DNA of 64,000 nt. Source: Pedobacter psychrotolerans. Lineage in GTDB: Bacteria; Bacteroidota; Bacteroidia; Sphingobacteriales; Sphingobacteriaceae. Position 1 is the first letter of the stretch; the number at the start of each line of letters is the position of its first letter. Shown here piece after piece: positions 63,049 through 64,000 of the stretch. The translations under genes were made by a program, and so were the position numbers. Below the pieces are notes generated by a model that saw nothing but the letters and a program-made list of their open reading frames with translations, was not told the origin of the DNA and ran no database searches. Location of the stretch: NCBI RefSeq assembly GCF_004340665.1, contig NZ_SLWO01000006.1, forward strand, positions 186,001-250,000, written 5' to 3'.

Positions 63049-63888
63049 TTATAATTGTTCTGACGAATCGTTATGTACCCTGATGGCTTCACCAATCATC
63101 GCAACAAAGCGGTCGCCCAACTGGTCCATTGTCCGCCAGCGCACACCCTGCTCACCTGGTTCCGCATATATTACACCAATCTTCTTTTCGTTATCAAAAA
63201 TCCGATAGGTACCATTTTCCTGAGGCTCAATGCCGAACGTTCCGTCTGGAGTATCCACTGAAAACTCCTGAAGCGTTGTAGCTGAATGAATTTCATTTCC
63301 CAGATTCGGGGTATTTGTTGTTTCAATCGTATCGGTAATCTCAGGAATCGCCGTTGCTTCTACTATAGGTTGTGTAGATAATTTCTCCGCATTAGTATTC
63401 TCTGAAGCGTTACGCATAGCAATTACATTACCCCTATCAAAATGATGGTGGCGATAAAACTCAGAATGTTCCGGTGCTACTGGTTCTTCTTCCACGCCTA
63501 ATGCAGATGAACCTGCTATTGCAGATCTGATTTGTACTTCGGTATCTCTGGTTACCTCACCAATAATATAACGCGGCATAGCCATAAACTGGCTTTCGGT
63601 CATTACGGGTAAAATCACTTCTTTTTTATCATCTCCAAGGTTTGCATAGCCAATGGGAATCAGTATTGCTTTTTCATCATCACCAGAAATTGACTGATCA
63701 AGATCAATGATGATATACCGGATAGCATTTTGCAACGGATCAAATAATAAGTCTCTGACTTTACCAACCTGTGTACCATTTTCATCCCTTACCGGCCAGC
63801 CTGTAATATCAGTCTCACCATCAATTACCTTATAATCGCCCTGCGATAATTCTTCGAGGTTCACATATTCAATAATTCCTGAATTCAT
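63049..63888 (-). CDS. PRC-barrel domain protein
   Basis: 279 residues, soluble. The PRC-barrel domain covers ~20-125 (DITGWPVRDENGTQVGKVRDLLFDP, IRYIIIDLD, ILIPIGYANL). A low-complexity linker rich in Thr, Glu and Ala follows. A small C-terminal beta domain (~205-265: GTFGIEPQENGTYRIFDNEK, GVIYAEPGEQGVRW) comes last. Such proteins are common in stress-response neighbourhoods, but no function is proven. 63889-64000 shows no gene. Confidence 0.88.
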   Translation of the reverse strand: MNSGIIEYVNLEELSQGDYKVIDGETDITGWPVRDENGTQVGKVRDLLFDPLQNAIRYIIIDLDQSISGDDEKAILIPIGYANLGDDKKEVILPVMTESQFMAMPRYIIGEVTRDTEVQIRSAIAGSSALGVEEEPVAPEHSEFYRHHHFDRGNVIAMRNASENTNAEKLSTQPIVEATAIPEITDTIETTNTPNLGNEIHSATTLQEFSVDTPDGTFGIEPQENGTYRIFDNEKKIGVIYAEPGEQGVRWRTMDQLGDRFVAMIGEAIRVHNDSSEQL

Positions 63889-64000
63889 AGTTTATTTATT
63901 TTGATGGGAATCCACTTTCCCTCCCCTTTCAAACAACAGCGTAAGGAAATGGTTTTGTTTGACTCTTCTAAAGGATTCAGGGATTTTGTATTATCTTGAT

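Noticed and set aside
1..64000. CRISPR arrays, tRNA or rRNA genes, insertion sequences and prophage genes.
   Set aside because: No regularly spaced repeats, cloverleaf-type sequences, transposase or integrase motifs were seen on either strand.

Overview
The window looks like chromosomal DNA of a Sphingobacteriaceae bacterium (Bacteroidota), most likely Pedobacter or a close relative. The evidence is AT-rich DNA, SusC/SusD and FecI/FecR/TonB loci, DUF5686 and DUF3823 families, many lipoproteins ending their signal in ...CKK, promoters of the TTG-N18/20-TAnnTTTG type, and a serine palmitoyltransferase whose catalytic residues line up with the Sphingobacterium enzyme. The assignment rests on family recognition only; no search was run.

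Layout. 1-2200: the N-terminal part of a DUF4011-type helicase that runs off the left edge. 2201-2914: a gene-free stretch with a candidate structured RNA ending in a terminator. 2915-3355: an Hsp20 chaperone. 3425-14313 (minus strand): a ten-gene operon that appears to encode inositol sphingolipid synthesis from serine and acyl chains to inositol phosphorylceramide (SPT, ceramide synthase, ceramide reductase, inositol-3-phosphate synthase, a PgpA-type phosphatase, GtrA, a DUF5686 outer-membrane barrel, a CDP-alcohol phosphotransferase fused to DUF4833, a fatty-acid hydroxylase and an AUR1-like synthase). A divergent AraC regulator and a membrane protein follow. 16739-22414 (minus): a SusC/SusD/DUF3823 locus whose susC is split by one in-frame TAG. 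22960-27394 (minus): bestrophin, PAS kinase, single-domain response regulator and a LOV (blue-light) histidine kinase, with csbD divergent and a 49-residue DUF2256 gene after it. 28565-38000: a GH29 fucosidase and assorted small genes (GNAT, RadD-like helicase, DoxX, DUF1810, Crp/Fnr, DUF1203). 38027-49377: S41 protease, then an ECF sigma/FecR/STN-TonB receptor system followed by a tandemly duplicated pair of surface lipoprotein genes, the second pair partly decayed. 50857-58167: a TPP riboswitch and an eight-gene thiamine operon. 58298-59716: two divergent secreted-protein genes sharing an unusual symmetric promoter region. 59968-63888: a patatin-like lipase with membrane segments, a NIPSNAP protein and a PRC-barrel protein.

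The most interesting items are: the inositol-sphingolipid operon, with its enzyme-DUF4833 fusion and embedded outer-membrane barrel; the LOV-kinase/bestrophin operon; the two-sided direct-repeat promoter at 59068-59280; the structured RNA candidate at 2489-2612; and the duplication with decay at 45198-49377. No tRNA, rRNA, CRISPR array, insertion sequence or prophage was seen.
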